Positions 20,871-33,030 are shown, counted from the first letter of the stretch. The stretch is 64,000 bases of DNA from Candidula unifasciata (GCA_905116865.2 CAJHNH020006201.1:1-64000), one strand, 5' to 3'. Numbers and translations: made by a program. Notes: a model not told the origin generated them from the letters alone.

Positions 20871-22320
20871 TTTCTGGTGCGCATAAGTAAAGCAAGTTTT
20901 ACTGACATAAGGAGGAGTGCTGAGAACACAAGCCTGATAGACAAGAGTCACCCACGCTGTGTTTCCGTGCCCCATTATATCTGTGCTGTATAGCTATAGG
21001 ATTGAACGGGGTTTTTCAAACACGTCCCTGTTTTATTCTCATCCTTTAGAAGTTAATCCTACAGACTGCAATTCTGGGGTGTGGTTGGGGGGGGGGGGAG
21101 TGAGAGGGGGAAACAAAAGGAGGGGGGGGGGGGGGGTGGCCGACAATAAAGCCAAGACAATTTTTTAATATGAAAAAAATCTGCACCGCCTAGAAATAAA
21201 GACTGAAAGAGTATAAAAACTGAAATAAGAACCCCCACTTCGCCTGGCTTGTACCAATTACAGTTAACCACATATCACGATTTGTTTGGGGCACACGCAA
21301 GAAATATGAACAAGCTTTCCTATTAGGCTATGCTTTTTACATTACTGTGTATATGGAGGTGTGTCGGCACACGAACTGATACATGCTGCAGGAGATCGCA
21401 GATTATGGAGAGGCATGATCGCCCACGCCAGTCGGCAAGGCACCTGATGATGATGGTGGTGATGTATATTTACAACAACGCCTTCTACTGCAACGCACCA
21501 GGACATGCTTCAAAGATTCTATCTTTCAACAATAATTGCAAATTTAAGTAATACGGACACAAAGTGGGCCCACGCTATTTAAATTTACAAGGGGGGAAAC
21601 ATTTTAACTGCAAACTTTGCAGCAGGATTAAGCGAAGTAAATAATCCTTCAATCTCGATTTCTCGTGATTGTTTTTCCCCTTAAAAATCGTCCAACATTT
21701 TAACTTACCCAGGGCAGTAATATTCCCGCAATCTTTTGATCTGTTTAGCTCTTCGTCTCCCTAATGAATATTTAATTAGGAGATGAAACTTTTCCGGCTC
21801 GTTTATAAATACAAACAGGATCAAACTAACGGGACATAGGTTCTGTCTTCCTCGGAAAACTTACTTGAAGATTGTCGGGGCGTCGTTGCTGTTTCTGGTC
21901 TTGCCAGTGTGTCATTGAAAAGAAAGAGTTGTTACAAAACATTTCAAGTTGCCCCGTGAGCAGTAAAAAGTATCCCACCCTGTTCTTATTTTGAATCAAT
22001 CCGCACCAGCCACTCCATGATTGGAAACTTGTCTGCTCAAACTAAAGGCTGACCTTATACCCTTCCACCACATGTAAATCTTTGCAGCAGGTAAGAAATG
22101 CATGATTTTATTACCGTTTTGAAAATAACTTGTACACATTTCTCCCTCTCATGTCTATCAATGGTATGTATGGTATGGATGGTAACCATACCAGTGTGGA
22201 TGTCAGGGCACAGTTTGGGAAAGAGTGGATTGACTCAGTGCTCCCAAACCAGCACGTTATTAAAAGGCGACTATTTTAAGAATTTTTTTTAATTCAAACG
22301 GGTTATATTTTGAGAACTGT
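20871..22320. other. Largely unassigned stretch with G tracts
   Basis: Long G runs at about 21088-21098 and 21121-21137. Around 21350-21460 a short segment (GGAGATCGCAGATTATGGAG, then GATGATGATGG) resembles a LINE tail. The rest, including 21460-22300, shows nothing recognisable. Confidence 0.4.
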
Positions 22321-22321
22321 A

Positions 22322-22526
22322 ATACTTGTACAGACAGGTTCTCGGCCAGACAGATCCTGCACTGACCAGACAGCCACATTTCCCGCAATAGTAGAGCAAA
22401 GCATTGAACTGAATTCCCCACTTTACCTTGGATTCATAGACTATGGAAAGGCTTTTGACAGTATCCATAGGGACTGTGTCGAGAAATTAATGGAGCACTG
22501 TGGGGTCCTGCAGAGAAATATTAACT
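22322..22526 (+). pseudogene. LINE reverse transcriptase fragment
   Basis: Encodes RPDRSCTDQTATFPAIVEQ and LYLGFIDYGKAFDSIHRDCV, RT motifs 2 and 3 of a non-LTR element, ending near KLMEHCGV. It is cut off by a TGTC microsatellite; no catalytic YADD box remains. Confidence 0.85.
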
Positions 22527-23035
<509 letters not shown>

Positions 23036-23077
23036 GTGTCATTGAAGGTGATTTTCATACTACATTCATATGTATTA

Positions 23078-23135
23078 TACTACTACTTTGGATGAAAAGA
23101 GGTCTTCGTCACTCATGATGGACGAACAACAACAT
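23078..23135 (+). pseudogene. LINE family R tail fragment
   Basis: TACTACTTTGGATGAAAAGA, then TCGTCACTCATGATGGACGA and ACAACAACAT match the end of the copy at 34.4 kb. Confidence 0.6.
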
Positions 23136-23239
23136 ATGTTTTATGTAGATCTGATAAAATAGTTCCATTTTAATTATTTGATTTCTGTTGTTTTACTTTT
23201 GTAATGGTATACACAATTCATTTAATTGCTTAAATATGC

Positions 23240-23800
23240 TTCTTCTCTCTCTGATTAGGCTTCTCTTTTCAGCTGGTGACACCAAGTGTTTGCAGGTCAG
23301 TCTGGATATCTCTCCATTGCCTTCGGGGTCTGCCTCTTGGTCTACGAACATTCGGCTTTCTTGTGTAATCGGTTTTACCTCTCTGTCATCAGACATTCTC
23401 TGAGTATGACCGAGCCATTTCATTCTATAAGCTCTCAAATGCCAGTCTTCTTCTTCTTCTTCGATCGTTCTGTCAGAAAACTTATATCAAGAGGCCGGTA
23501 GCCTTTGTGAAAGCTATCGTGCAGTCCATATCCTCTCGTGTACCATACAGCTTTGTCTTCATTGTGGTTGGAACATGCTAGATTGCGTCTCTGTTGTCAG
23601 CATACAGGTGACAGTGTTGGAGCACATGCTCAGCATTTTCGGGTGCCACTCTGCAGAGACACGTCTTCGTGTTTCCTACACCGATGCCAGTGATCAGTAG
23701 TGATTTAAACATAATTTCGTTGTTACTTCTCACTTTCGAGTCCTCGCTTTTTGCATCTTTGATGGGTACAAAGATTCGTCATAAGACAGCATTACAGTCT
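23240..23800 (-). pseudogene. LINE family Q 3' part, split by family T
   Basis: Minus-strand pieces 23240-23438 and 23684-23800 are contiguous in the Q copies at 12 and 31 kb. Translations include AYRMKWLGHTQRMSDD. A family T fragment separates them and is flanked by the duplicated ATGCCAGT. Confidence 0.85.
23447..23683 (-). mobile_element. LINE family T truncated insertion with TSD
   Basis: A 237-bp 5'-truncated LINE whose minus-strand translation gives GTRKCAEHVLQHCHLYADNR and TKLYGTREDMDCTIAFTKAT, ending in a (GAA)n tail at 23447-23461. Direct repeats ATGCCAGT at 23439-23446 and 23684-23691 mark the target duplication inside LINE family Q. Confidence 0.87.
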
Positions 23801-23992
23801 GATGTGTTTCTAATTGTTTTTGTTTGTTATTTGACCCAGAGGCTTAGCAAGGCCGTCATCCTTGAGTGTGTGTCTGTGGGGGAGGGGGGTGGTGGGCGTG
23901 TGGCCTAGCTGATCATGAGTCTTAGTACATTTGTGTTTGCAAAAAAGGGGGGAGGGGGCTGTCGATATTTGCAGGGGACGGGGTGGATTTTC
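23801..23992. other. Unassigned stretch, G-rich
   Basis: G-rich patches at 23878-23900 and 23936-23950; nothing else recognised. Confidence 0.4.
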
Positions 23993-24110
23993 GTGTTGTC
24001 TAGTCTTTCCTTCTATCTTTCTACTTCTTTCTGTGACTGCCGATCAATGCATTGCCTGTTTGCCTATTTTATATAATGTTTCTGCGGCCTCAAGGGTCCC
24101 CCCCCCCCCG
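23993..24110 (+). repeat. Family E SINE fragment ending in poly-C
   Basis: TTGTCTAGTC...TTCTACTTCTTTCTGTGA, TGCCGATCAATGC and GCGGCCTCAAGGG, then ten C residues, as in copy 6740-6900. Confidence 0.8.
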
Positions 24111-24237
24111 TTTTGTTAATATCTGCGTACAACAGCCAAAAGATCCGTTCAAACTGTTGTATGCATGCGTAAATGTCCGAGATAAGAAGCTGCAGCACCG
24201 TAATACCTACCTATACACAATTATAATTAGTAAGTTA

Positions 24238-24478
24238 CTAGGTAAGTAAGTAAGTAAGTAAGTAAGTTTTACCCCACCAGGGTATCATACAGAGCGAAAA
24301 CACCCGGTGACACAAAGTGCCACCATGCGGATGAGGATCACCCGTGGAGAGGTCCCGGAAACCCCGTTCAGTCGTTCAGCCATATTTCAGGCCCGGCTAT
24401 ATTTAGGACCCCCTGCAAAATCCGAGGTGGGGCTTCAAAATATCAAAAAAATTGTATCCCACAAGGGGACGACTTCAA
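24238..24478 (-). repeat. Family A copy 5 with AAGT tail
   Basis: (AAGT)n at 24241-24267 adjoins TTTACCCCACCAGG; the other end has the partly paired stem TATCCC/GGGGAC. The tail differs in sequence from other copies, though always four bases long. Confidence 0.92.
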
Positions 24479-24485
24479 CGCGCAA

Positions 24486-24758
24486 TCAGGCATAAATGAT
24501 AATTAGCTTACTCAGAGGCAAAGAATATTGGTCTGAAGTATATAAACTCCGGGTGACACATTTTTAAAGTATTGAATGAGTAGTGAACTATCGCTTAAAG
24601 AGGGGTGCTTTAATTATTATATAGGCTAAACAGCTGTTCATTGAAAGCAATAAATGTATGGAACTATGGGGGTTTAACTTTCTCAGTCCCAGCTTTGCGG
24701 ATCTCAGTCGAACCACTTCTACTATGATCTGTAGAGATTGGCCAGAAAGTTTCCATCT
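24486..24758. other. Unassigned stretch
   Basis: No family or gene recognised. Confidence 0.35.
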
Positions 24759-24759
24759 T

Positions 24760-24991
24760 CCTCTTCTTCGCGTTCATCAGCTGTAAACTCCGATGGAAAG
24801 TTATGATTGTTCGCCCACTTCTGGACTCTAGTCCTCTTCAAGAACGTGAATGTTGCGTGCAAATCCGTTTTACAGATTTAACTCATGGATATGCAGACTT
24901 TAGTTCATTGCCTCTAAGAGAGACGAACTCCGACTTCGATAGAAGTTATCAATTACTCGACTCTGACGACATGCTTTTGGCTAGGAAATGG
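24760..24991 (-). repeat. Family B copy interrupted by a hAT element
   Basis: TTCATCAGCTGTAAACTCCG, CGTGAATGTTGCGTGCAAAT and CGACATGCTTTTGGCTAGG are reverse-complement family B. It stops in GGGTCTATT, where the hAT element begins. Confidence 0.85.
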
Positions 24992-24999
24992 GTCTATTA

Positions 25000-25506
25000 C
25001 AGTGTTGCCACTTTGGATGTTTTACATCCAGATTTAGATGTTTTCCCTTGCATTTAGATGGCGTTTTTGACGTTTAGATGGTGGATGTCTTTCAAGATGT
25101 TTTTCACTTGGAGTGAATTTATCAAATCTAACCTAAGAAAAAGGATGAAATTTGACCTCCTAAATGCTATCTTGACAATAAAATTCGGCTTGATAAGAGT
25201 AGGAAAAGGCTGTTCCACTAATCAGCTCCCTGATTGGGTATTAAAAGAAATTGGAACAGCTAAAGCATACCAGTCATTTTGGATCTAAAGCTTCAACTTC
25301 ATTATCCAAGCTAAGTTAATCCTGTGGATCTTGTGAGGCAGACTTCAGTAAAGATGAGTACATGATTCTATAGGTAAGTCATATCAATTGCTATATAATT
25401 TATGACTCTTTCCATTTGGATCTTTTTTTCTAGATGTTTTCCACGCAAATTTAGATTTTTTGACTCCGTTTTGGATGTTTTTTGTTAAACAAAAGTGGCA
25501 ACACTG
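25000..25506 (+). mobile_element. hAT-type element with perfect 15-bp TIRs
   Basis: CAGTGTTGCCACTTT at 25000 and AAAGTGGCAACACTG ending 25506 are exact inverted repeats, flanked by GTCTATTA (24992-24999) and TTCTATTA (25507-25514), an 8-bp duplication with one change. Inside, ATTTAGATGTTTTCC-like motifs recur near both ends. A 76-residue open frame (25058-25288) includes SNLRKRMKFDLLNAILTIKF, which may be a remnant of a hAT transposase C-terminal dimerisation domain (inference). It lies in a family B copy. Confidence 0.87.
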
Positions 25507-25674
25507 TTCTATTATCGTTGGAGTTCGTGCTTTGGGCGAAGCACTTGGCAAGCGGCTAGTCGTTCTGCGGATGTAGACCGAACCATATGATAATGCTACT
25601 GAACGTAGTTTACCCAGGGGCCAAAATATTGAAAACTGGGATCGTCATAGCCCCGAGCATGAGCTTAGAAAGAG

Positions 25675-26076
25675 GTTTGAGGTTTGAACAACGGATCAAC
25701 ATCATGGCACACAGGTAGAAACCCATAAGTTCTCCGTTCTTCTTCTAACTCAAGTCTGAGTCCGAAGAAGCTCAGCACAGTGCACATGCTTTGTAGCTCC
25801 GGCGAGGATCCTGAAATACTTTGGGTAGATTTTTAACTCAACATTTTGCTTGGGCAGAGCCGTTAGGCTACTCTTTTCGAACTGTCAAGGGATTTTTTTT
25901 TTTTTTTTTACGTGCGCAACCATGCACACAGGCGTCTGATCTCACTACCCAGAGACCAGAGGTGAATTACTAGAAGTCCAGGTCCACGGGGGAAAATCCC
26001 AGCCATTACCGGGGATTGAACCTGGAACCTCTAGCACTTGACGTCGACACCATGCCTCGAGACCACGCCGCTTAGC
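25675..26076 (-). repeat. SINE family C, near full-length
   Basis: On the minus strand GCGTGGTCTCGAGGCATGGT and AGGTTCAATCCCCGG form the tRNA-like head; the body ends near GGTTTGAACAACGGATCAAC on the + strand. Includes a T-rich tract at 25892-25909. Confidence 0.88.
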
Positions 26077-26914
26077 AAGATCATTAATACAATAAAACGA
26101 ACAATGATCTGCGGGCCACTTGCTAAACATATGTAGGCCAGAATAAGCCTGCGGGTCGCCAGTTGAATAGCCTCGCCAAATATGATAACCCGGAAGAATC
26201 CAGGGGATCTCCCCCAGCTTTAAACATGTCCCTTTGTACTCGTTTTTTTATCATTGTTAGATCCCCAGCTAGAGAATAGTCAGAGCAACACGTTGCTGGG
26301 TCTCGGTTAGGATCAGTTTATTTATTTATTTATGCCGGTTAGGATCAGTGCTGGATTTGAGTATAAGCAAATAAGCTACAGTTTAGGCCACCACAGTTTG
26401 CTAGGCCTAAAACAATTAATTGTCCTCCTGTGAAATGCACTTTTCTTTATATACTTTAAATGCAATTTAAAAAAATACATTTACATGTTTTTCTCTTGAC
26501 ATTTTTTAAAATTTTATTAATATTCTTGTGTATGTGTATATTATCTCAGGTTTTAATTTATTCTAATTTGTTGTAGTTTAGTTGTAGCTAAAAAAAAAAA
26601 TAATGATAACCACCAGCTTCTTAGCAGCTGGTAATATCAAATGTTTCATTTTTGGCCTTGCTTTTCGAATCAAATCTTCAAATTCAAACAAGATCCCTAA
26701 GGGGGAGTTTTAGGTTATAACTGTGACTAGGTTATGTGCGCGATATAAAATGGCTTGGCATTGCTCGCCACCAAGTAGACCTGAAAAGGACTCATGCATT
26801 GTTAATGCGATCAAAGAAGAAGACCCAAATACTGTTCCGACCGGCGACGAAGTCGTCTACCCGCGAGCCAATGGACGACCTGGTCGCCGATGTTATATAA
26901 AACGGTAGGGTATT
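26077..26914. other. Unassigned stretch
   Basis: A (TTTA)n tract lies at 26315-26333. A 61-residue open frame at 26723-26908 resembles nothing I know. Confidence 0.35.
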
Positions 26915-26924
26915 CAGGGCTTTA

Positions 26925-26995
26925 TATAGCTCAGTGTTTCCCAACCATTTGTGGGCCACGTCCCACCTAAACTTTTCTAAAATGTGTATGCCCCT
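26925..26995 (+). repeat. hAT-type element end fragment
   Basis: TTTATATAGCTCAGTGTTTC and CCAACCATTTGTGGGCCACG resemble the left end of the MITE at 18620, including bases outside its terminal repeat. Truncated by LINE family P. Confidence 0.55.
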
Positions 26996-27000
26996 ATGTT

Positions 27001-27055
27001 ATCATCGTGTAGCAGGTCCTTTGCAGAACGTCGTTATCATCACGGTCTGCCTGAA
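27001..27055 (-). pseudogene. LINE family P 3' tip
   Basis: GTAGCAGGTCCTTTGCAGAA and CACGGTCTGCCTGAAAGAAA are the reverse complement of the P terminus. Confidence 0.8.
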
Positions 27056-27075
27056 AGAAATAGTTGTAGTAGTAC

Positions 27076-27275
27076 TTTTACCCCACCAGAACATCACACA
27101 AGCGATAAACACCCGATGCCACAAAGTGCCACCATGTGGATGAGGATCACCCATGGCGAGGTCCCAAAAACCGCGTTCAGCCATTAGACCATATTAATGG
27201 CCGGGCTATATTGCGGCCCCTGGCAAGAGCCAGGGTAGGGCTTCAAACGAAAAATTGCATCCCAAAAAAGGGATC
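27076..27275 (-). repeat. Family A copy 6
   Basis: Full body from TTTTACCCCACCAGAACATC to the stem CATCCC/GGGAT at 27258-27274. Sits between two LINE P 3' ends. Confidence 0.92.
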
Positions 27276-27277
27276 CT

Positions 27278-28530
27278 CATCATGTAGCAGGTCTTTTGTA
27301 GAACGTCGCTCTCATCACAGTCTGCCTGAAAGAAACTCGGTCTCTCGCCAGCTCTCCCGCCTCATGTACTTTCATACTCAAGGAGTCACTTATATCCTGT
27401 GCCCATCTTCGTGTCGGTCGGCCCCTGCCCTCCTTCCTGGTACCATGCCTTCTGCTATAGTTTTTTCCAATCAGTTGTGGCGCTTGATATGACCAAAATA
27501 TTTCAGCTTCCGAGAAAGGATGCTGTTTATTAGCCAATCTTCCTTGGTGTTCAGATCTTTTAGGATGTAAATATTTCTCCTCTTCTTTGTCCAAGACATT
27601 CTGAGAATCTTTCAATAGCATTTCTGCTCAAAGGCCCGTATTCTCTTTATTAAAGACTGAGAGATAGTCCACGACTCACATCCGTATGTAGCCACAGGGA
27701 AGATGCATGCTCTCAAAATTCTAATTTGTATCTCCTTGCTGGTGCTTAACCATAGACTTTTAAGGCTGTTCAATCTTTGCATTGCCAAGGCCATCCTCCT
27801 TTTAATTTCTGTTGAACAGTCTCCATTGTTTTTTTATATTTTTTTTATAGATCCTAGATATTCAAAGTTTGTGACATTTTCAATTTCTTCATTATTTATT
27901 ATTATCTTTGGATGACAGCCAGTTTTATCTGTGGACATTATTTTCGTTGTCTTTAAATTCAAGAACACATTTTGATCTTCACTGTGCTTTTGGACGGACA
28001 ATATTAAATTTTCAATTCGCTTGACGCTGTTCGGAAGGAGGACTGTGTCATCTGTGTAGCGGAGTTCCGGAATAGGGTTGCCACCAATTTTGAGCGGATC
28101 ATAACTGTCACAAGTCTGGTCTTTTTTGACATTTCTCATTATATTTTCTGAGTATATATTGAATAGGTATTGTGAGAGAATGCACCCCTGCCTCACCCCC
28201 TTTTGCACCTCGAACCAATCAGATGTTTCACGAGCTGCTCTAATGGCTGCTTGTTGTTCATGATAAAGATTTTCAATTAAATGCACTAAATGCGCTGGAA
28301 ACCCCATATTTTTCATAATAGTCCACAGTTTGTGGTGCTGGACACAATCAAATGCCTTGCTATAATCAATAAAACAAGCATGAAGATCTTTGTTGTATTC
28401 TCTGCATTTTTCAAAAATTATTCTCATATTAAAGATGTGATCCCTAGTTCCTCTACCCTGTCTGAAACCCGCTTGTGCTTCATCTAGCTCATATTGTAGT
28501 TTCCTTTTAATCCCTTTCATGATAATTCCA
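27278..28530 (-). pseudogene. LINE family P reverse transcriptase, longest copy
   Basis: The minus-strand frame 28520-27834 gives RT motifs in order: AGFRQGRGTRDHIF, FIDYSKAFDCVQHHKLW, KGVRQGCILSQYLFNIY, the catalytic box as YTDD (28047-28058; usually YADD) and NFEYLGS. An A run at about 27832-27846 shifts the frame; the rest (27794-27280) continues in pieces through YGCESWTIS and FWSYQAPQ to GELARDRVSFRQT. It lacks the endonuclease domain. RTE- or CR1-like by motif style. Broken by a frameshift and several stops. Confidence 0.9.
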
Positions 28531-28557
28531 AAAAGGGATGGCCAGGTTAATTAAAAT

Positions 28558-28742
28558 CAAGGAAACTTGGTCTCTCGCCAGCTGTCTCATCTCGTGTTCT
28601 TTTATATTCAAGAAGTCACTTATATTATATGCCCATCTTCGTGTTGATCGACCCCTGCTGCTCCTCCCTGGTACCACGCCTTCTGGTTTTTCCCCCCTAA
28701 CCCGCCATGGCGCTTAATATTTCCCCCTATGTAACATATACC
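28558..28742 (-). pseudogene. LINE family P fragment
   Basis: CTTGGTCTCTCGCCAGCTGT, GCCCATCTTCGTGTTGATCG and CCCTGGTACCACGCC match the P 3' region, lying just beyond the longer copy. Confidence 0.8.
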
Positions 28743-28785
28743 GAATGTTTTATATCCAAATACCCCCCCCCCCACACCACTTTTT

Positions 28786-28856
28786 TCCCTTAACAATCAA
28801 ATTGTCCCCCCTCAACAATCTAATTGTCCCCTTAACAATCTAATTGTCCCCCCTTA
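28786..28856. repeat. CAACAATCTAATTGTCCCC short tandem repeat
   Basis: Three to four copies of about 20-24 bp, C-rich, following a C run at 28764-28773. Confidence 0.85.
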
Positions 28857-28869
28857 CAAATAACTTGTT

Positions 28870-29238
28870 CTGCTAGGTGTGGTCACGCCTAGCATTGCAG
28901 CCAGCAGTGTTGGAGGCAGCTAGCTCTCCTAGGAGGGTGAAAAGCGAAAATTAGTAGACTGCTGCTGTCCCGTGATCACAAAAGCCACGGCAGGCTCCAG
29001 ATATAGGCCATACAGCTGAAACGGGAATTTCCATTTTTGTGAGGCTGGCGTAGCAGGTCCATGGTAACAATTGTTATCGAGTAGATTTATACACCAATTG
29101 AAATACAGTTTCATTAATTTGCAGCCTGTGTTATTGCATAAATTATCATTTTGAGTATAAATATTTTCTAATAGCCCATTTATTTATCTCCAAAAAATTT
29201 TTTTTTTAAATAAATCATCCGTTTTCAGCTCTGTCCTA
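28870..29238. other. Unassigned stretch
   Basis: Nothing recognised in this AT-leaning DNA. Confidence 0.35.
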
Positions 29239-29244
29239 ATTTTA

Positions 29245-29410
29245 TGTTGGGTGTTCGCCTGAGAGGTAAATATTCTCCGACTTCAAGGAAACACCCATAA
29301 TTAGTCGTCTTGTACGACATGCTTTTTCAGGAGCTAGTCGGGCTATTTTGCCCTCCCCCTTACCCAATCTACATGGGGCTAAAAAACCTACACGGGGAGA
29401 ATACCCTTCA
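29245..29410 (-). repeat. Family B fragment
   Basis: CGCCTGAGAGGTAAATATTC, CCATAATTAGTCGTC and TACGACATGCTTTTTC follow the family B middle, in a rearranged order. Confidence 0.55.
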
Positions 29411-29439
29411 TTGCTGTTCTATCTAAGCCGTTGCAACGA

Positions 29440-29646
29440 TTGGTGTAGCCAAAATATCCTAGCTTTGTCGACTCTGTGGCTGTCGATGCGAACGCTTCAT
29501 AATGCCGGGATGCCGGGCTCGAACCCAGCTGCGGGCCATCCGCCTTGTGTTGGTTTAAACAGTGGTATCAAGAAAGCCGACCGTCCAGAGCAATGGCAAA
29601 CTACTTGACGTAAATTTGCCTATAAAAACCACACAACAGCCAGCGG
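29440..29646 (+). repeat. SINE family F
   Basis: GTGGCTGTCGATGCGAACGC, GGGCTCGAACCCAG (box B) and ACTTGACGTAAATTTGCC match 7270-7485. Confidence 0.78.
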
Positions 29647-29649
29647 CTG

Positions 29650-29912
29650 CTGAGGTTGGTTCTGCAACATCCTGTAAAGGATACGCAACTAACCTATCCT
29701 AGCTTCAGAGGCAAGATGTTGTATACGGCCCAGTTCATTCGAGGTTCAGAGTTCATAAAATGTCAAGATTTATTTCCCTTTCTCTTGGTCTATGGTATTC
29801 TAAGAATCTGTCTGTGGGGTTTCAACTCAAAAGAATCGATGTTTGTTCCTTTTTCTATGCAAGATAGCCCCCCCCCACCCCTCCCCCAAAGTATGTATTG
29901 ATCAATCAATAA
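29650..29912. other. Unassigned stretch
   Basis: Only a C tract at 29868-29887 stands out. Confidence 0.35.
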
Positions 29913-29914
29913 TC

Positions 29915-30095
29915 CCCGTGTGCATTCCAAGATCCCAATTATGGGAAAAACAAGAACAGACGAACTGCCTCTCTAACAAGCATGTCGTAGGAGTAGACTA
30001 ATTAAAACAGATGTAAACGCAAAACTTCAAATGAACCAACAACCAGGACTTTCCACAGGAGCTTACAGCCGGTGAGCAAACAGGAAGATGAACCA
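29915..30095 (+). repeat. Family B copy with internal deletion
   Basis: CCCCGTGTGCATTCC, GAACTGCCTCTCTAACAAGC, GTCGTAGGAGTAGACTAATT, then CAACAACCAGGACTTTCC and TTACAGCCGGTG. The central part is missing and the GAA tail is absent. Confidence 0.8.
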
Positions 30096-30940
30096 GTAAC
30101 ACTTTGTGAGTGTTCTGTTCTGAAAGAATTTGGGGGGGGGGGGGGAATAACTTGGGTAGTATGAGTGTAACCACCGTGTGTGTCTTAAAATGACTAAGCT
30201 AGAAGGTCAGTAAACTGTTAACTGTTACTGTTGAAGTGATGTCGCCGCAGCGCCCAGTAAACCAGACTGAGCCGCCCCTATTTTACACTTAGGAATTATG
30301 CAAATAAAGCTGGCTTTATATTTTGATAGTGTATTGAAGTGCTTTTTTGATTGCAAATTGCCTGGCTAAAATACCACATTTTGTTATTGTGTTTCTTGTT
30401 GCAGTTGTGTGTGTGCGCGCATGTGCGTGTCTGTGCGCGAGCATGTGTGTGTGTGCGTGTGTGTGTGTGTCGCCAAACTATGTCCACCGTTTCTTGTTTG
30501 TTTAACCGTCAGGTGGGTCGCTAAAACAATGTACACAATTTTAGTCGGGACCGCGGATATAAACCAGTTAAGAAACATCTCGGATTTGATTCCGGTTAGT
30601 GGTCTTTACGACATGCTTGTAAGGGGTCAGTAGATCTATTCTTGTTTTCCTCAAATGGAAGCCCGAAGCCTCACGGGGTTCTACTCAGTTTCGAAACCTA
30701 CGTTTTATGTAAGATTTGATTTGATTTTTTTTTTTATACACGTTCGCCTGTCTATTGAGATTTCCAGACACATTTTTGTTTTGTATTTAGTACGATGATA
30801 ACGACTTTGGTGCAAACGTTAGTTGTTATTTGTGCGCGTTTTTTCTTTCCTTCATTGCCTATGTTGAGCATTTTGGTTACATTTTATACTGCATTTAGTA
30901 TTTTTTTTTTTTTAAGTTTACAATTTACAAAGTAGTAAAC
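30096..30940. other. Unassigned stretch with GT microsatellite
   Basis: A G run at 30130-30145 and a (TG)n/(CG) tract at 30405-30470. No gene recognised. Confidence 0.4.
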
Positions 30941-31690
30941 CAAAATGGGACTTGTTATCAATCAAGATAACACAGAATACATGATAATAACTAGATAGGG
31001 AAAGGATATAAACTCCGGCCACATACAAGTCGATAATATAAAAATCAAACGATCGGAAACATTTAACTACTCTAGGCAAACTTCAACTGCTCCAACATGC
31101 TGAAAGAAAAAATACAATCTAGAATACAATCTGGAAATAAAGTATACTATACCCTTCAAAATCTGCTAAAGCCAAAGTGTCTGTCTCACAACACCAAGAT
31201 CAAAATATATAAAACGTTGATAAGACCAGATGTGTTATATGGCTCTGAAACTTGGAGCACAGCTAAAGAGATGAAGCCTTATAACAGGTTTTCGAAAACA
31301 GAGTCTTACGACAAATCTTTAGACCCATCAAAGATGCAAACAGCGGTGAATGGAGAGTGAGAAACAGCAAGGAAATTCATAATCTATTTAAATCCCCACT
31401 GATCACTGGCATCATGAGAGTTAATAGACTGAAATGGTTGGGACACATTGAAAGAATGTCAGATGACAGAAAGTAAAAACTGTATACACCAGGGAGATGA
31501 ATGGTCATAGACAACGAGGCAGACCAAGAAGACGATGGAGAGATAATATCCAGAAAGACCTGCAAACACTTGGTGTCACCAACTGGAAAGAGAAGACCAC
31601 ACCAGAGAGATGAATGGAGGCGGGTGATATCTGCAGCAATGAACCTAAAGGGTTCGGAATGTTGAAGAAGAAGAAGAAGAAGAGGTAAAC
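30941..31690 (+). pseudogene. LINE family Q 3' part with GAA tail
   Basis: Frames broken by several stops give GLVINQDNTEYMIIT, IKIYKTLIRPDVLYGSETWS, then MRVNRLKWLGHIERMSDDRK and a (GAA)n tail at 31663-31684. This uninterrupted copy is the reference for the two split copies at 12-13 and 23 kb. Confidence 0.88.
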
Positions 31691-33030
31691 AATTTGTCAT
31701 GCAAAGGTAAGTAAAGCTTCAGAAACATTACTGTGCATTTAATTTTAAATTTTGGTTCATTTTGAAAAAAAAAAAAAAAATTTTATGTTTCGCGTTCCTT
31801 ATGATCAGTATTTTAAATCATATAATTTGGGTACATTCAAATCTGTAACTGCTAATGATTAAAGAAGGCCATAAAAACCCTTCTTGAATTCATCATATAA
31901 TTGTTGTCCAATTTCTGAAGCATATTTGTTCCCCCGGAATGCATTCACCCTGTGTCCTATGCAGATGATGAAAGTGGATGCGAGGAATTGAATGTGCTCT
32001 TGAGTAGGCAAATGGTTTTAACAGTTAAACTGTAGGACAGATGGTCTTCCCTGCGCAAAGTCCTGCATAAAACTTGCTACTCGAGCGTTGGCAACCTGGG
32101 AATGTGTGCCATGTGTGGCAAATGAAATAATTGGTAACGATACCCTGAATCATTTCAAGGACTGTATTTGGCCTCATTTAAAATTTAAATACAAACATAT
32201 AATTCTTCTATAGATAAATTATGTTTTTTTCTTTTTTATTAACAATAATGTTTCTATATAAAAAATGATGAGTGGCTTTGCAGTATTACTTCGGTACAAT
32301 ACTATTAGAGTGTCACGGGGTTGTTGTTGATAAAGTTGTTGTTGTTGTTATTATTATTATTATTATTAACTTTTTTTAGTTGTCAGGTTAAGGTCAGGTG
32401 TGATCAAGCCGTAACACAATGAACGGTACTATCTGTTCTATTTTAGCATCGAATGTTGGGTGGCGTTTACCAAACAGGTCCTGTTCACGTTTCCGGCTCA
32501 TCTACACACTGCCTCACCTTTCATTCATACTTTCTCAGACTGTTCTACATCAGAGGAGTGTCACGTTGTCTTGCCTCAAAATACAACAGCGCCGATGTCG
32601 CGTATTCTATACCACAAGACGACACAGCTTTCAGCAATACAAGAACATATAGAAGTGGCCCTAACCTAACCCCCCCCCCCCCAATTATAGCCTGAACCTA
32701 GATCACACGAGAGACTCTTTTCGAAGAAAGCGGTACAACCTGACACCCCTCTGACCTAGATCAGACTGAGAAAGTGTGTACATGGGCCGAGGAACAGAAA
32801 CAGGTCCATAGAACCTAACATCCCACACTGTGCCGTCGACTTTAGATGGAGGGGCACTTTGGGGGGGGGGGGGTATATTAGCGTTTTCCTAGGATAAGAA
32901 ACGTGACCTGAAAATTTAATGTTACAACAGGTCAGACCAGGTCCTTTGCTTCGGCTGACAACTGGCCTAGAAGGGAAGCTCCATCAGGTGGACATACACA
33001 GCACCGCTCTTCTGATCCAGCAGATCCTAC
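31691..33030. other. Unassigned stretch
   Basis: Contains an A run at 31765-31780, (ATT)n at 32347-32370, a C run at 32671-32682 and a G run at 32862-32873. Three overlapping open frames at 32419-32695 carry no known domain. Confidence 0.4.

Noticed and set aside
26723..26908. 61-residue frame following hAT-like and LINE remnants
   Set aside because: Compact and stop-free but unlike any family I know, with no exon signals that link it to another frame.
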